A stretch of 33,036 nucleotides of DNA from Natronospirales bacterium (GTDB lineage: Bacteria; Pseudomonadota; Gammaproteobacteria; Natronospirales; REEB76). The position numbers were made by a program, and so were the translations under genes. Positions within the stretch are counted from its first letter, which is position 1; each line of letters begins with the position of its first letter. The stretch is taken from NCBI GenBank assembly GCA_018971605.1, contig JAGXAL010000009.1, positions 1 through 33,036 of the forward strand, in the 5' to 3' direction. The notes below the pieces were generated by a model. That model was not told where the DNA came from. It made no database searches and saw nothing but the letters and a program-made list of their open reading frames with translations. This document shows positions 8,571-16,576 of the stretch, piece after piece.

Positions 8571-10127
8571 CTACTCGTACAAGGTCCAGCGGCGCGCGCT
8601 GATGGCGGCGCACAGCTGCCGCAGTTCCGCATCCAGCGGTCGGTCTTCTTCCACGTAGGCGCACACGCCCAACACCTCGTCGAGCATCGCCAGCATCGCG
8701 GCGGGCATGTGCCGCGGCGGGCGGTTGCCGCGGCGCCGGCGGATTTCCATGGCCTGGGCCGCAGCCGCGAGGCAGGCGGCCGCCACCTGCTCGACCAGCG
8801 TGAGCACGCGCAGCGCATCGCGCGCCGCGATGGTGCCCATGCTGACCTTGTCCTGGTTGTGGCATTCGGTGGAGCGCGAGAACACGCTGGCCGGCATGGT
8901 GAGTTTCAGCGCCTCCGCGGTCCAGGCGGAGACCGCGATCTGCACCGCCTTGAAACCGTGATTGAGGCTGGCGCGCGCTTCGCTGGCACCCGAGAGGTTG
9001 CTCGGCAAGCCGTTGTTGAAGCGCGTGTCCACCAGCAGCGCCAGCTGGCGGTCGAGCAGATCCGCGATGTTGGCCACCGCGTTCTTGAGGCTGTCGGCCA
9101 CGAAGGCGATGTGGCCGCCGTAAAAGTGTCCGCCGTGATAAATCTCGCCGCTCTCCGGGTCCACGATGGGGTTGTCATTGGCGCTGTTCAATTCGTTCTC
9201 GATGTCACGCTGCATCCAGCCGAGCGCGTCGGCGAGCACGCCGATCACGTGCGGCGCGCAACGGATGGAATAGCGATCCTGGATGCGCAGCGGATTTTCC
9301 TGGTTGGTGGCGCCCATGTCCGCGAAGATCCGGGCGGCAACCTGCTGCTGGCCGCTGTGCGGCTTGACTGCGAACAATCCCGACGCGAAATGCTTGGGAT
9401 TGCTGCCGAGCGCGATGGCCACCATGGCGGTGATGCGCGTGGCGAGGCGCATGAGGTACTCGGCGCGTTCCCAGCCGAGACAGGCGAGCGCGGTCATGAC
9501 CGCGGTGCCGTTCATGAGCGCCAGGCCTTCTTTGGGCATGAGCGTGATGGGCGTGAGGCCGGCGGCACGCAAGGCCTCGGCGGCCGGGCCGAGCTTGCCC
9601 TGATGGAGCACTTCGCGCTCGCCCATCATGGCCGCGGCCACGTAGGACAGCGGCGTGAGGTCGCCGCTCGCGCCCACCGAACCTTCTTCGGGAATCCGCG
9701 GCGCGACGCGCTGCTGAATCATGGTCTCGAGCTGCGTCAGCACCTCGAGGCGCACGCCCGAAAAACCCATAGCCAGCGAGTTTAGACGCGTGACCAGAAT
9801 GGCAATGCTGGTGGGCTCGTCAAAATAAGCGCCCAGGCCGCAGCCGTGGTAGCGCACCAGATGCACCGGCAGTTGCTGCAGCACCTCCGGCGGTACGGTC
9901 ACGGTGCAGGAATCGCCGTAACCCGTGGTCACGCCATAAACCGGCGTGCCCGCGGCGATGCAATCGGTGAGCACCTCGGCGCCGCGGCGGATGCGCTGCC
10001 GGAAAGCCGTGCTGGAATCGAGGGTGAGCGGCGTGCCGCGCGCCACCGCGCAAACTTCGTGCAGGCCGAGACGCCGGCCGCCGAGGATCACCGCGGCTTC
10101 AAACGGGGAGCTTGCCAGGTCGCGCAT
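8571..10127 (-). CDS. Aromatic amino acid ammonia-lyase (HAL/TAL/PAL family, MIO enzyme)
   Basis: 518 residues. The MIO cofactor triad Ala153-Ser154-Gly155 is in GSVGASGDLTPLSY, and the catalytic Tyr64 is in YGVTTGYG. The substrate-selectivity position reads Tyr93-His94 (VRYHGCG), unlike the Phe-Leu of plant PAL and not identical to the Ser-His of HutH. No hut genes are nearby; the gene lies between apeJ and apeK with a 29-bp overlap with apeJ. It is therefore likely to make an aryl acrylate (4-coumarate or a relative) as the polyene starter rather than urocanate. The ATG at 10127 was chosen because the upstream frame lacks family similarity. Confidence 0.88.
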   Translation of the reverse strand: MRDLASSPFEAAVILGGRRLGLHEVCAVARGTPLTLDSSTAFRQRIRRGAEVLTDCIAAGTPVYGVTTGYGDSCTVTVPPEVLQQLPVHLVRYHGCGLGAYFDEPTSIAILVTRLNSLAMGFSGVRLEVLTQLETMIQQRVAPRIPEEGSVGASGDLTPLSYVAAAMMGEREVLHQGKLGPAAEALRAAGLTPITLMPKEGLALMNGTAVMTALACLGWERAEYLMRLATRITAMVAIALGSNPKHFASGLFAVKPHSGQQQVAARIFADMGATNQENPLRIQDRYSIRCAPHVIGVLADALGWMQRDIENELNSANDNPIVDPESGEIYHGGHFYGGHIAFVADSLKNAVANIADLLDRQLALLVDTRFNNGLPSNLSGASEARASLNHGFKAVQIAVSAWTAEALKLTMPASVFSRSTECHNQDKVSMGTIAARDALRVLTLVEQVAAACLAAAAQAMEIRRRRGNRPPRHMPAAMLAMLDEVLGVCAYVEEDRPLDAELRQLCAAISARRWTLYE

Positions 10128-11811
10128 GTACGTTTTTATGGTTGCGGTTGCCGGGGACTGAGGCCGGCGGCGAAGCGCCGTCCGCCCAGAAATCGTAAAA
10201 GTTGTACCACTGTAGCGGAAAACGCCCGGCATAGTCAGCGAGGCGCGCGGCATAGCGGCCGGCCCAGACCTGCACCGCCGCCTCGCGCCCGTCGCGCGGC
10301 AGGCGGATGCGCTCCGCGAAGGGCTCCAGGAATATCCGGTAAGCCGAGCCCTGGCGCAGGCAAAACAGCAGGTACACGGGGCACTCGAGCACGTGCGCCA
10401 GCACGTAGGGACCCATGGCAAAGCGCGCGGGCCGGCCGAGGAAGGGCACGCGCACCACCGGGCTGTCGGGCGCCAGCGACGTGCGGTCGCCGACGGTCAC
10501 CACCACTTCGCCGGCAGCGATCTTTTCTCGCAACAGCAGCGCCGTGTCCGGGCCGATGCGGTCCACCTCGAGCAGGCGCATCCGGTAAGCGTCGCTGGTG
10601 TCGGTCAAGGCTTGGTCCAGTTTGCGGGCATTGCCGGAATACACCAGGGCGTTGACGTGCAGCCCGGCCATGCGCGTGCCGAGGGCGCGCGCCAGTTCGA
10701 GGTTGCCGAGATGCGCGCTCAGCAGCAGCGCGCCGCGGCCTGCGGACAGGGCCGCCGCCAACTGCGGCTGCCCGGAGAAATCCACTTGCACGCGCAGGGG
10801 ATCCTGCCAGGCGGCCACCTTGTCGAGGATGCACACGGCGAAATTCAGAAAATGCCGGAAGCTCCGCACCGGCGATGCCGCGGCGCCGGCAGCCGTGAGG
10901 AATTCACGCGAGGCGCGGCGCGCGCGCGCATGCGTGGCCAGGAAATACGCGGTCACTGGATACAACACCGCGAGCGTGAGCCGCCGGCCAAGTACGCGAT
11001 CGAGGTTGCCGAGGAAGCGCAAGCCGCCGAGGCTGCCGCGTTCGCCGATGCGCGCCCAGTGACGCGCGCGGCGACGTGCACGGTTGCGCCGCAGCAGGCC
11101 GGGTGCACGCGGCAGCATGCCGAGAAACAGGCGCAGGTGCAGCCAGGCCATGCGCAGGTTGTCGCGCAGCATGCGGAAATGCGACAGTCCGTCCGCGGGG
11201 TAACGCACGCGCGTCGGCAGGAACAGGCTTTCGGTGCCGGCCCAGTACAAGCGCGTCATGATGTCGGTGTCGAAATCCATGCGTGCGCCGATGCGCACCT
11301 GTGCGGCGAGTGCGAGGCTGGGTGCCACCGGGTAAACCCGGAAGCCACACATGGAATCGCGCAAAGTAAATGACAAACTGTGCAGCCACACCAGTGCATG
11401 GGTGAGATAACGGCCGTAGTAGCGCACCCGGGGCACGCTCGCATCGTAACGCGGCAGTCCCGAGATCAGCTGCTGCGGATTTTGCCGTGCCAGCGCCAGC
11501 AGCGCCGGGATGTCGGCGAGATTGTGCTGGCCGTCGGCATCCACGTGCAAAGCGTGCGTGAAGCCGCGTTCGCCGGCGCGCACCATGCCGGTCATGGCAG
11601 CCACGCCCTTGCCGCGATTGCGCGCCAGCGTCAGGCATTCGACTTGCGGATTCCTGGCGGCGAGGTCCGCGAGTACCTGCTTGGTCTTGGCATCGCTGCC
11701 GTCGTCCACCAGAATCACAGGCAGGCGGTTGGCGAGCAGCGCCACGACGATCGCCTCGAGACTGGTGTGATGATTGAACACCGGGATGACGGCGCAGGCT
11801 TTGAAACTCAT
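10099..11811 (-). CDS. apeJ: Glycosyltransferase family 2 / LpxL-like acyltransferase fusion
   Basis: 570 residues in two domains. Residues 1 to about 235 are a GT2 glycosyltransferase: VIPVFNHHTSL at the start, LVDDGSD at 34-40, and a DAD metal-binding motif at 91-93. Residues from about 300 to 545 form a lysophospholipid/lipid A acyltransferase (LABLAT) domain with the HxxxxE motif His367-Glu372 in SAHLGNLELA. The fusion is typical of aryl polyene clusters and is thought to build the sugar or lipid carrier that receives the polyene. The ATG overlaps the apeI stop (ATGA). The last about 10 residues are encoded inside the ammonia-lyase start. Confidence 0.9.
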   Translation of the reverse strand: MSFKACAVIPVFNHHTSLEAIVVALLANRLPVILVDDGSDAKTKQVLADLAARNPQVECLTLARNRGKGVAAMTGMVRAGERGFTHALHVDADGQHNLADIPALLALARQNPQQLISGLPRYDASVPRVRYYGRYLTHALVWLHSLSFTLRDSMCGFRVYPVAPSLALAAQVRIGARMDFDTDIMTRLYWAGTESLFLPTRVRYPADGLSHFRMLRDNLRMAWLHLRLFLGMLPRAPGLLRRNRARRRARHWARIGERGSLGGLRFLGNLDRVLGRRLTLAVLYPVTAYFLATHARARRASREFLTAAGAAASPVRSFRHFLNFAVCILDKVAAWQDPLRVQVDFSGQPQLAAALSAGRGALLLSAHLGNLELARALGTRMAGLHVNALVYSGNARKLDQALTDTSDAYRMRLLEVDRIGPDTALLLREKIAAGEVVVTVGDRTSLAPDSPVVRVPFLGRPARFAMGPYVLAHVLECPVYLLFCLRQGSAYRIFLEPFAERIRLPRDGREAAVQVWAGRYAARLADYAGRFPLQWYNFYDFWADGASPPASVPGNRNHKNVHARPGKLPV

Positions 11812-12158
11812 TTGCTATTGGTGAAATTCAGTATGCCGCTGGAGTAGCTGTGCTGGGCGTCGCAGTATTCGTAGCGCAGCTGGATGCTGTCCGCGGCGCG
11901 ACTCAAGCGCAAGGTCAGGCGCGCGCCCGGCAGGATGGGGCGCTTGAATTTCACCTGTTCGAGAACCAGCGGCGTGGAGGGGCAGTCCTGCAGCGCCACG
12001 GCGTAGTGTACGGCCCAGCCAATCTGCACCACGCCCGGCAGGATGGCATGCCCGGGAAAATGGCCCTCGAACCAGGGGTTGTCTTTGGCCACCAGGATCT
12101 CGAGTTCGCGCCGGCCGGAACCCGTGTGTTCGGCGAGAACCGTGGGCAGGCCGTTCAT
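11808..12158 (-). CDS. apeI: Hotdog 3-hydroxyacyl-ACP dehydratase, small subunit
   Basis: 116 residues with the FabZ-like motif WFEGHFPGHAILPGVVQ, which holds the active-site His. It is the partner of ApeP in the dehydration step of polyene elongation in characterised systems. It sits in ATGA overlaps at both ends (apeH upstream, apeJ downstream). The length fits a single hotdog unit; a longer frame upstream is antiphase within apeH. Confidence 0.9.
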   Translation of the reverse strand: MNGLPTVLAEHTGSGRRELEILVAKDNPWFEGHFPGHAILPGVVQIGWAVHYAVALQDCPSTPLVLEQVKFKRPILPGARLTLRLSRAADSIQLRYEYCDAQHSYSSGILNFTNSK

Positions 12159-13519
12159 GCGCGTGAGGCGAACAGCTGCTGCAAACGGGATTGCTCGATC
12201 TTGCCCATGTCGTTGTCGGGTAGCGTCTCCGGGAAACGCCACTTGCGCGGCAACAGCACGGGTTCGTAACTGCGGCGCAACCAGTGGCGCAACTCGCGGC
12301 TGGTGGGAATCTTGCCCTGCGCATGCAAGTGCGCGCGCCCTGTCGCATTCAACACCACCACCGCGCCGATGCTGCGCCGTCGCCCCTCGACCAGCAGCAG
12401 GCGGGCGTTTTCCACCCAAGCGTGCGCCAGCAGACGTGTGCGCATTTCACTCAGCGACACGCGCTTGTCCTCGAGTTTCACCACGTCGTCCGCGCGGCCC
12501 AGCAACACCAAGCGGCCGTCCGTGTGCCAGCGCGCGAGGTCGCCCGTGGGCATCCAGTCGGACTGCCAGGTGAATCCGGATTTGACCCACAGACGGGGGC
12601 CGGCGGATTCCTCGCGCAACTCGGCCTGCATGCCCGGCAGCAGCTGCCAGTAGGGACGCTCGGCGGCGCCCGACCAGGCGCGCCAGGCGATGCCGCCGGT
12701 TTCGGTGCTGCCGTAAATCTCGATAGGCGCATGCCCCCAGTCGCGTTGCAGGCGCTCGGCGCAGTGGTCGGGAAGCGGCGCGCCCGAGCTGAATACCGCC
12801 GCGATCTGCGCCGCGGGCGGCAGCTCCGACAAATCCGCGATGCGGCTCAGGAACGCCGGGCTGCTGACGATCACGCAGCGCTGCTCAGCCGCCCAGTGGC
12901 GCAAGTCCGCCGCTTGCAGGCAGGTGAGGGTGACGAAGCTGCGCCCGGCCAGCAGCGGCCACATGACGCGCACCAGCGTACCGTACAGGTGATAGTGCGG
13001 CACCGTACCGCACACCAGCGCATCGCCGAGCTGCCCCCCCCATTGCTGTTCGAGGGTGGCGACTTCGCGGCGCAGTTGTCCGAAAGTCTTGGGCACGCAT
13101 TTCGGCATCCCGGAGGAGCCGGAAGTGTAGGACTCGATGAGGGCGCCATCGTCCGGCAGGCTGGGCGTGCTGTCGCTCGCCGGCGGAATCCCGGTTACGG
13201 ACAGCGTGGCGAATTCGGCGAAGTCCACCGGCCGGTCGGTAAGCACCGCGTCTATGTGCGCGCCGCTCGCGATGATGCTGCCGGCTTGCGGCGCCTGCGG
13301 CACCACGCACACGCGTCCGGCATGCGCCAGCGCCAGCAGCCCGGCCGCGAACCAGCTGCTGTCGTCGCACACCAGCGCCATGCGGCGCGCCGGCTGCGCG
13401 GCGAGTGCCCGGCGCAAGCCGTGCACGCGCTGCCAGAATGCGGTTTGCTCCAGCACAGTGTGATTGCCGAGCGCCACGGGCCGCGCCACTGTGCTGCGAG
13501 ACAAATGCCGCGAGTGCAT
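12155..13519 (-). CDS. apeH: AMP-dependent aryl/acyl ligase
   Basis: 454 residues of the ANL adenylation superfamily: phosphate-binding YTSGSSGMPK in the N domain, YGSTETGG in the middle, TGDLARW before the hinge, and a C-terminal NDMGKIEQ containing the catalytic lysine. It is somewhat shorter than typical acyl-CoA synthetases, like other cluster ligases. It probably activates the aryl acid starter and loads it on an ACP. The ATG lies nine bases after the apeE stop with no clear Shine-Dalgarno, consistent with coupling. Confidence 0.9.
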   Translation of the reverse strand: MHSRHLSRSTVARPVALGNHTVLEQTAFWQRVHGLRRALAAQPARRMALVCDDSSWFAAGLLALAHAGRVCVVPQAPQAGSIIASGAHIDAVLTDRPVDFAEFATLSVTGIPPASDSTPSLPDDGALIESYTSGSSGMPKCVPKTFGQLRREVATLEQQWGGQLGDALVCGTVPHYHLYGTLVRVMWPLLAGRSFVTLTCLQAADLRHWAAEQRCVIVSSPAFLSRIADLSELPPAAQIAAVFSSGAPLPDHCAERLQRDWGHAPIEIYGSTETGGIAWRAWSGAAERPYWQLLPGMQAELREESAGPRLWVKSGFTWQSDWMPTGDLARWHTDGRLVLLGRADDVVKLEDKRVSLSEMRTRLLAHAWVENARLLLVEGRRRSIGAVVVLNATGRAHLHAQGKIPTSRELRHWLRRSYEPVLLPRKWRFPETLPDNDMGKIEQSRLQQLFASRA

Positions 13520-13528
13520 GCGCGCGAC

Positions 13529-13789
13529 TCAGGTGCTGTGCTGCGCTTCGATGAATTTCGCCAGATTCTCCACCGAGTGAAAATGCTGGCGAGTGTCCGC
13601 GGAACTGGCGTCCAGCTTGACGTGATATTTCTTCTGGATGGCGACGCCGAGCTCCAGGGCGTCGATGGAGTCGAGGCCCAGGCCTTCGCCGAACAGCGGC
13701 GCGCGCGCGTCAATGTCCGCCGGGGTCACGTCCTCAAGATCGAGCGAGGTGATGATGAGCTGCTTCAGTTCTTCGATCAGCTTGTTCAT
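13529..13789 (-). CDS. apeE: Acyl carrier protein (ApeE type)
   Basis: 86 residues, acidic, with the phosphopantetheine attachment site Ser41 in GLGLDSIDALEL. The pattern around the site (APLFGEGLGLDSIDALELG) resembles the ApeE carrier of aryl polyene systems, which takes the aryl starter. Its 5' end overlaps the 3' end of apeD by 56 bp, an unusually long overlap. An AGGA lies about ten bases before the ATG. The partner carrier ApeF is on the other arm at 23288. Confidence 0.9.
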   Translation of the reverse strand: MNKLIEELKQLIITSLDLEDVTPADIDARAPLFGEGLGLDSIDALELGVAIQKKYHVKLDASSADTRQHFHSVENLAKFIEAQHST

Positions 13790-14561
13790 GGGTTGCCAGT
13801 TCCTGTTTGAAGAAATTCTCCAGGTTGCGGTTCAGGCGCCGTGCCGCCACGCCGTGCGGCAGGCCCGCCTGCACGCCGAGCGCCTCCAGCGCCTGCGGCG
13901 GGTGAAACTTTACCAGCAAGCGCCATGGGCGTTGCGGCACCTGGTGCCAGCGTGTGCTTTTCAACAGCGCCGGCGGGTCGCAAACCATCAGCACCGGCAG
14001 CACCTGGCAGCCGCTGCGCACCGCCACCTGCGCGGCACCGCGCCGGAAGTGCCAGGCTTGCCCGGGTTCGGTGCGCGTACCTTCGGGAAACAGCACCAGG
14101 GTGCGCCCGCTGCGCAAAGCACTGACGCAATCTTCGACCAGCCGCGCCGGGTCCGCATTGCTGATGTAGCCGGCGGCGGTGACGAAGCGCCGGTACAGGG
14201 GATTGCGCAGCATCGCGCTTTTCACCACGCAGTCCGCCTGCGGCAGCAGCATCAAGAGCGCCGCCACGTCCAGGTACATCGGGTGCGTGGCGATCAGCAG
14301 TTTGCCGCCGGCCTGCTCCAGCCGTTCCCCGCCTTGTACTTCCACGCGCCCCAGTCCTAGAGCGGCAATGCTGCCCAGAAGCATCCGGAACGAAACGCTG
14401 ATGACGCGGCGCACGCGCTGTTGGCGCGCGGCGGGACTGCCCGGCCAGTGTTGCACCAGCGGCAGCAGGGTGAAACTCGCGAGCAGGCTCAGGCTGCCAT
14501 ACACGGCGAAGCACAAGCCGGTGCCGAGCGCGCGCCGCCAATAATCGAGCTTAGCCAGCAC
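13734..14561 (-). CDS. apeD: 1-acyl-glycerol-3-phosphate-type acyltransferase
   Basis: 275 residues. A hydrophobic N-terminal segment (about 15-37) precedes the PlsC motifs: HxxxxD at His93-Asp98 (THPMYLD) and FPEGTR around Glu160. It is a membrane-associated lysophospholipid acyltransferase expected to esterify the polyene or fatty acyl chain to its lipid carrier. The GTG at 14561 is preferred because AAGGAG lies five bases upstream; a longer ATG frame to 14609 is less likely. It overlaps apeC by 11 bp and apeE by 56 bp. Confidence 0.86.
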   Translation of the reverse strand: MLAKLDYWRRALGTGLCFAVYGSLSLLASFTLLPLVQHWPGSPAARQQRVRRVISVSFRMLLGSIAALGLGRVEVQGGERLEQAGGKLLIATHPMYLDVAALLMLLPQADCVVKSAMLRNPLYRRFVTAAGYISNADPARLVEDCVSALRSGRTLVLFPEGTRTEPGQAWHFRRGAAQVAVRSGCQVLPVLMVCDPPALLKSTRWHQVPQRPWRLLVKFHPPQALEALGVQAGLPHGVAARRLNRNLENFFKQELATHEQADRRTEAAHHHLARS

Positions 14562-15297
14562 CCGGACTCCTTTGCAGGCGCCAGCGCTGCTCGACGCCAA
14601 GGTCGGCATTGGCCCGGTGTTCGATCAGGAATCGCAGCAAGGCTTTGACCGGCGCTTCAGATGCCGCACTGGCGGCTGGCAGCAAGCGGTACACATCGCT
14701 TGCGGGCGCCACCGGTTCGAGCAACATCGCGATGGAAAACGCTGCGCAGTTGCCGGCGTTTCCCGGGGCATGGGTGTAAGGCTCCGGCAGACTCTCGTCG
14801 GCATAGCAAAACAGCACGTGCGCGGCGCCCGTGTTCACCTGACAGGCGGCTTCCAGCAGTCCCATGCCCAGCGTATCCGCGCCCGCGGCTACGGCGGTGG
14901 CCGCGCTGCGATCACCGCGCGCCATCGAATACAAGCCGGCGGTGCCGTTGTGCACCGAGACGCTGAACAAGGTGGGCGACAAAGGCTGCTGGCGGGCGAG
15001 TGCCGCGAGCAGTTCCACGGTGCGCGGCAGGGAGCCGTGGCGGCTGGCAAACACGAACTGCGCGGCCGCCACGCCATCCAGGCAAGACCAAGCGGTATGC
15101 AGCGCCATGCGTCCCAGCGGATCCAGGCGGCGGCGCAGCATCGCCGGCAACTGGCTGACGTCGGGCTGCACAGGGCTTGCCGCTGCCGGGGCGCCTGCCA
15201 GCCAGGCTTCCCAGTCGCTGCCGGTTTCCACGCCCGGCGCCCAAGCCCGCCAGCGGCGGATGCCGAAACCTCCAATTTGATCCCCAGTTTGCTGCAT
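14551..15297 (-). CDS. apeC: Ketosynthase-like chain length factor
   Basis: 248 residues, about two-thirds the length of a full ketosynthase, matching the short beta-ketoacyl synthase-like (Ketoacyl-synt_2) proteins of aryl polyene clusters. The region equivalent to the nucleophile reads SVSVHNGTAG with no cysteine, so it should be non-catalytic and act as the chain-length partner of ApeO. The ATG at 15297 fits the domain start (FGIRRWRAWAPG). The frame is open back to a GTG at 15420 that directly abuts the mipA stop; its roughly 41 extra residues are basic and unlike the domain. Confidence 0.82.
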   Translation of the reverse strand: MQQTGDQIGGFGIRRWRAWAPGVETGSDWEAWLAGAPAAASPVQPDVSQLPAMLRRRLDPLGRMALHTAWSCLDGVAAAQFVFASRHGSLPRTVELLAALARQQPLSPTLFSVSVHNGTAGLYSMARGDRSAATAVAAGADTLGMGLLEAACQVNTGAAHVLFCYADESLPEPYTHAPGNAGNCAAFSIAMLLEPVAPASDVYRLLPAASAASEAPVKALLRFLIEHRANADLGVEQRWRLQRSPGAG

Positions 15298-15420
15298 GCC
15301 TTGAGAAGTCCGTCGGCCGCCCTGTTGTAGGAATCCGAGCATACGGCTGCGGGGCATTTTAAGCTGCGGTTTTTGCCGTGGGAAGCCGAGCGTACAGGGC
15401 TTGCGGCCGGGCCGCGGCAC

Positions 15421-16254
15421 TCAATACTCGAAGGTGCGAAACACCCAGGCGACCATGAAACCGAAGGCGTTCTGGTGGCGCTGCACGACCAGCGGGCTGG
15501 CGTTGAAGCTCGCGCCGCCCAGGTTGATGTAGCGGTAAAAGGCGCCGTACACCATGTCTCCCTGACGCCAGCCAAAGCCCAGTGATACCCGATAACCTCC
15601 GCGGCCGCTGCCGGCAAAGTAGGCCGGGCGCGTGAGTGTCGCGTATTGCGGCGCCACGCCGTAGAGATAGTTGAAGTAGTCGCTGCTGGCGTACAAGGCC
15701 GAGAGCGTGACATCGGCGTGAAAGTCACGCTCACCGCTGCGCCACTCGCGCGAGAGCTCGACCCAGGGCTCCACCACCCAGCCGCGATGATGCAGCTTCC
15801 AGCCGTCGGTGCTGATGGCGGCACGCAGCGGCAATCCGACCTCGAGTTTCAGGCCGTTATCCGTGGCGAGCGGCGTGCGGTACTTGAGCACCGGCCCGGC
15901 TTCGCCGATCCAGCCGAGGTTCGGCATGCCGCTGCGCGGCGCGTCGCGCGAGGAATTCACCGGCAGCGATGCGCTGAAGTCCACGTCCACCGCCCAGTGC
16001 TCCGCGCGCAGCAATTTTCCCGTGACGCCTTCGCGGTCGGCGTCCAGACGCGGAGTGTGCACGGTGATGAAAGGTATCGGCAGCAGGAAATTCCAGTAGC
16101 GCGCGGCGCCGGGGTAATCCGCGAAGTGCGCGCCGGCGATGCCGATGCCCAGCTCCACGCGGCTGATCGGGTTCGCGGCGGGCGGCGGATTGTCGGCCTG
16201 TGCGTACGGCATGAGCCCGACGGCGGTGACCGCAATCAGCATGCCGATGCGCAT
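15421..16254 (-). CDS. MipA/OmpV family outer membrane protein
   Basis: 277 residues. Signal peptide with probable cleavage after AQA (residue 20), then a beta-barrel pattern of alternating polar and aromatic residues, with a final FRTFEY that fits an outer membrane C-terminal signature. MipA/OmpV proteins are scaffolds or porins of the outer membrane. It is the first gene of the minus-strand operon: its stop lies beside the potential GTG of the apeC frame, and a GGAG precedes its ATG by about nine bases. A role in surface display of the polyene is speculation. Its first about 42 codons are duplicated at 21318-21445. Confidence 0.82.
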   Translation of the reverse strand: MRIGMLIAVTAVGLMPYAQADNPPPAANPISRVELGIGIAGAHFADYPGAARYWNFLLPIPFITVHTPRLDADREGVTGKLLRAEHWAVDVDFSASLPVNSSRDAPRSGMPNLGWIGEAGPVLKYRTPLATDNGLKLEVGLPLRAAISTDGWKLHHRGWVVEPWVELSREWRSGERDFHADVTLSALYASSDYFNYLYGVAPQYATLTRPAYFAGSGRGGYRVSLGFGWRQGDMVYGAFYRYINLGGASFNASPLVVQRHQNAFGFMVAWVFRTFEY

Positions 16255-16398
16255 CTGCGCTCACTCCAGGTTGACGAGCGTGCTATTGTTCTTGGCAGTG
16301 TCCTGCCGGTCAAGCAAAGCGCGTGGCCACCCCGGTTCACATACTGCTTGAGGGTGTTGTCGCGGCTCGCCATGCGCAGCGTGAGCGCGAGCTGCTGC
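16128..16398. repeat. Direct repeat, copy 1 (mipA 5' end + promoter + PPTase 5' end)
   Basis: This segment closely matches 21318-21587 in the same orientation. It spans the first about 42 codons of mipA (intact here), the 68-bp divergent intergenic region and the first about 25 codons of the phosphopantetheinyl transferase gene (broken here). Differences are scattered substitutions and a few short indels. Homology ends within codon-aligned sequence at GAGCTGCTGC, after which unrelated DNA begins. The two copies bracket a 4.9-kb insert. Confidence 0.92.
16285..16313 (-). promoter_or_regulatory. Candidate sigma70 promoter of the mipA-ape operon
   Basis: On the minus strand TTGACC (16313-16308) is followed by a 17-base spacer and AACAAT (16290-16285). 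A transcript would begin near 16278, about 24 bases before the mipA ATG, which suits the GGAG ribosome site. The spacer contains GGCAG-N4-CTGCC, a small inverted repeat. Both hexamers and the spacing are conserved in the second repeat copy at 21474-21502. Confidence 0.5.
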
Positions 16399-16484
16399 CG
16401 GCATTAATGTCGCCGCGGGACTGTGATTGCTGTCGAGAATCAGCGCTCCCTGGGCGAGAGGGAAAATCGGGATTCCGTGATTGA
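16323..16484 (+). pseudogene. 5' fragment of the phosphopantetheinyl transferase gene
   Basis: From GTG 16323 about 25 codons match the true gene at 21512 (MAT-VHILLE then VAARHAQREREL), with Thr4 changed to Pro and Asp-Phe changed to Gly-Val. At 16398 the homology stops and the frame continues through unrelated sequence to TGA at 16482-16484. The catalytic GVDIE and WxxKEA motifs are absent. It is a relic of the insertion event. Confidence 0.85.
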
Positions 16485-16576
16485 TCCAGGGTTCGTGCTA
16501 TCTATACGTAATCTGTGGAGCTTTTTGTGGGTTGTAGCGAGTAGTGCCCAAGCAGGTTTTTATCTTGACCGATGAA

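Noticed and set aside
12284-13810. 508-codon plus-strand frame
   Set aside because: Antisense to apeH and apeE; the product is Arg/Ala/His-rich and lacks any motif.
16399-16576. Insertion sequence end or att site at the left boundary of the insert
   Set aside because: No terminal inverted repeat, transposase, integrase or tRNA is visible; only the long direct repeats mark the ends.
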